Assembly: GCA_034509925.1 (NCBI GenBank)
Contig: CM067529.1
Span: 12,165,001 to 12,229,000, forward strand
Length of the DNA: 64,000 nt
From: Hirudinaria manillensis
Lineage: Eukaryota; Annelida; Clitellata; Hirudinida; Hirudinidae
Direction of reading: 5' to 3'
Shown here: positions 63,931 to 64,000 of the stretch, one piece after another
How positions within the stretch are numbered: the first letter of the stretch is position 1
How the letters are laid out: every line of letters starts with the position of its first letter
Made by a program: the position numbers and the translations under genes
Notes under the pieces: model-generated
Databases searched by the model: none
What the model saw: the letters and a program-made list of their open reading frames with translations, nothing else
What the model was told of the DNA's origin: nothing

Positions 63931-64000
63931 GTTATGTTTACAAAAACGAAAAGTTGCGAAAATTTAATTTGCGTCATTTGAATTACGCGTACATTTTCGC

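Overview
Invertebrate metazoan nuclear DNA. The window is AT-rich and full of trinucleotide and tetranucleotide microsatellites. Its genes are split into short exons with GT/AG borders, and non-LTR retrotransposon relics (LINEs) lie between them. There are no operons, ribosome binding sites or prokaryotic features. The species cannot be fixed from sequence alone. A WSC/EGF membrane-protein family, a CILP-like matrix gene and R2-type LINEs fit a deuterostome or other soft-bodied invertebrate, but that is inference.

The main content is a local family of single-pass membrane proteins. Each is built from a signal peptide, a small F5/8- or fucolectin-like beta-sandwich domain, a WSC domain split over two exons, a short cysteine linker, a chain of EGF-like domains (mostly one exon each, phase 1-1, many opening with the calcium-binding DIDEC motif), a Thr/Asp/Glu-rich stalk, a transmembrane helix and a short tail. 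Six members or relics are seen: copy A (+, 5' end outside the window, to 3175), copy B (+, 11023-17266, 799 aa), copy C (+, 42740-48007, 551 aa, divergent), copy F (-, 50547-49088, decayed), copy E (-, 56930-51618, 679 aa) and copy D (-, 63930-58730, 680 aa). The exon models of B, C, D and E each sum to a whole number of codons and end in a stop. A and B run inward from the left edge and D and E run inward from the right edge, so the four close paralogs form an inverted pair of tandem pairs around about 34 kb of other sequence. Their introns are also alike, so the duplications are fairly recent.

Region by region: 1-3.2 kb copy A; 3.4-8.8 kb two 5'-truncated LINEs joined through a TAA repeat (an R2-superfamily element with a restriction-like endonuclease, then an APE-type CR1/Jockey-like element); 9.2-10.2 kb a relic exon of a CILP-like gene, an orphan TATA box plus signal-peptide exon, and a LINE scrap; 10.9-17.3 kb copy B, in which an 820-830 bp unit carrying two EGF exons is present three times; 17.5-18.65 kb LINE scraps; 18.96-26.7 kb a minus-strand CILP-like gene; 26.7-42.7 kb long microsatellite-rich, gene-poor DNA with a few isolated minus-strand exons of unknown genes; 42.7-48 kb copy C with a dead Tc1/mariner element in an intron; 49-50.5 kb relic F; 50.8-51.4 kb LINE 3' relic; 51.6-57 kb copy E; 57.4-58.3 kb R2-like LINE fragment; 58.7-63.9 kb copy D.

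The architecture suggests cell-surface proteins with a possible sugar-binding head (fucolectin-like plus WSC) on an EGF stalk. Copies differ mainly in EGF number through exon duplication, exon crippling and in-frame exon loss, as expected of a fast-evolving receptor or adhesion family. That function is inferred from domains only.
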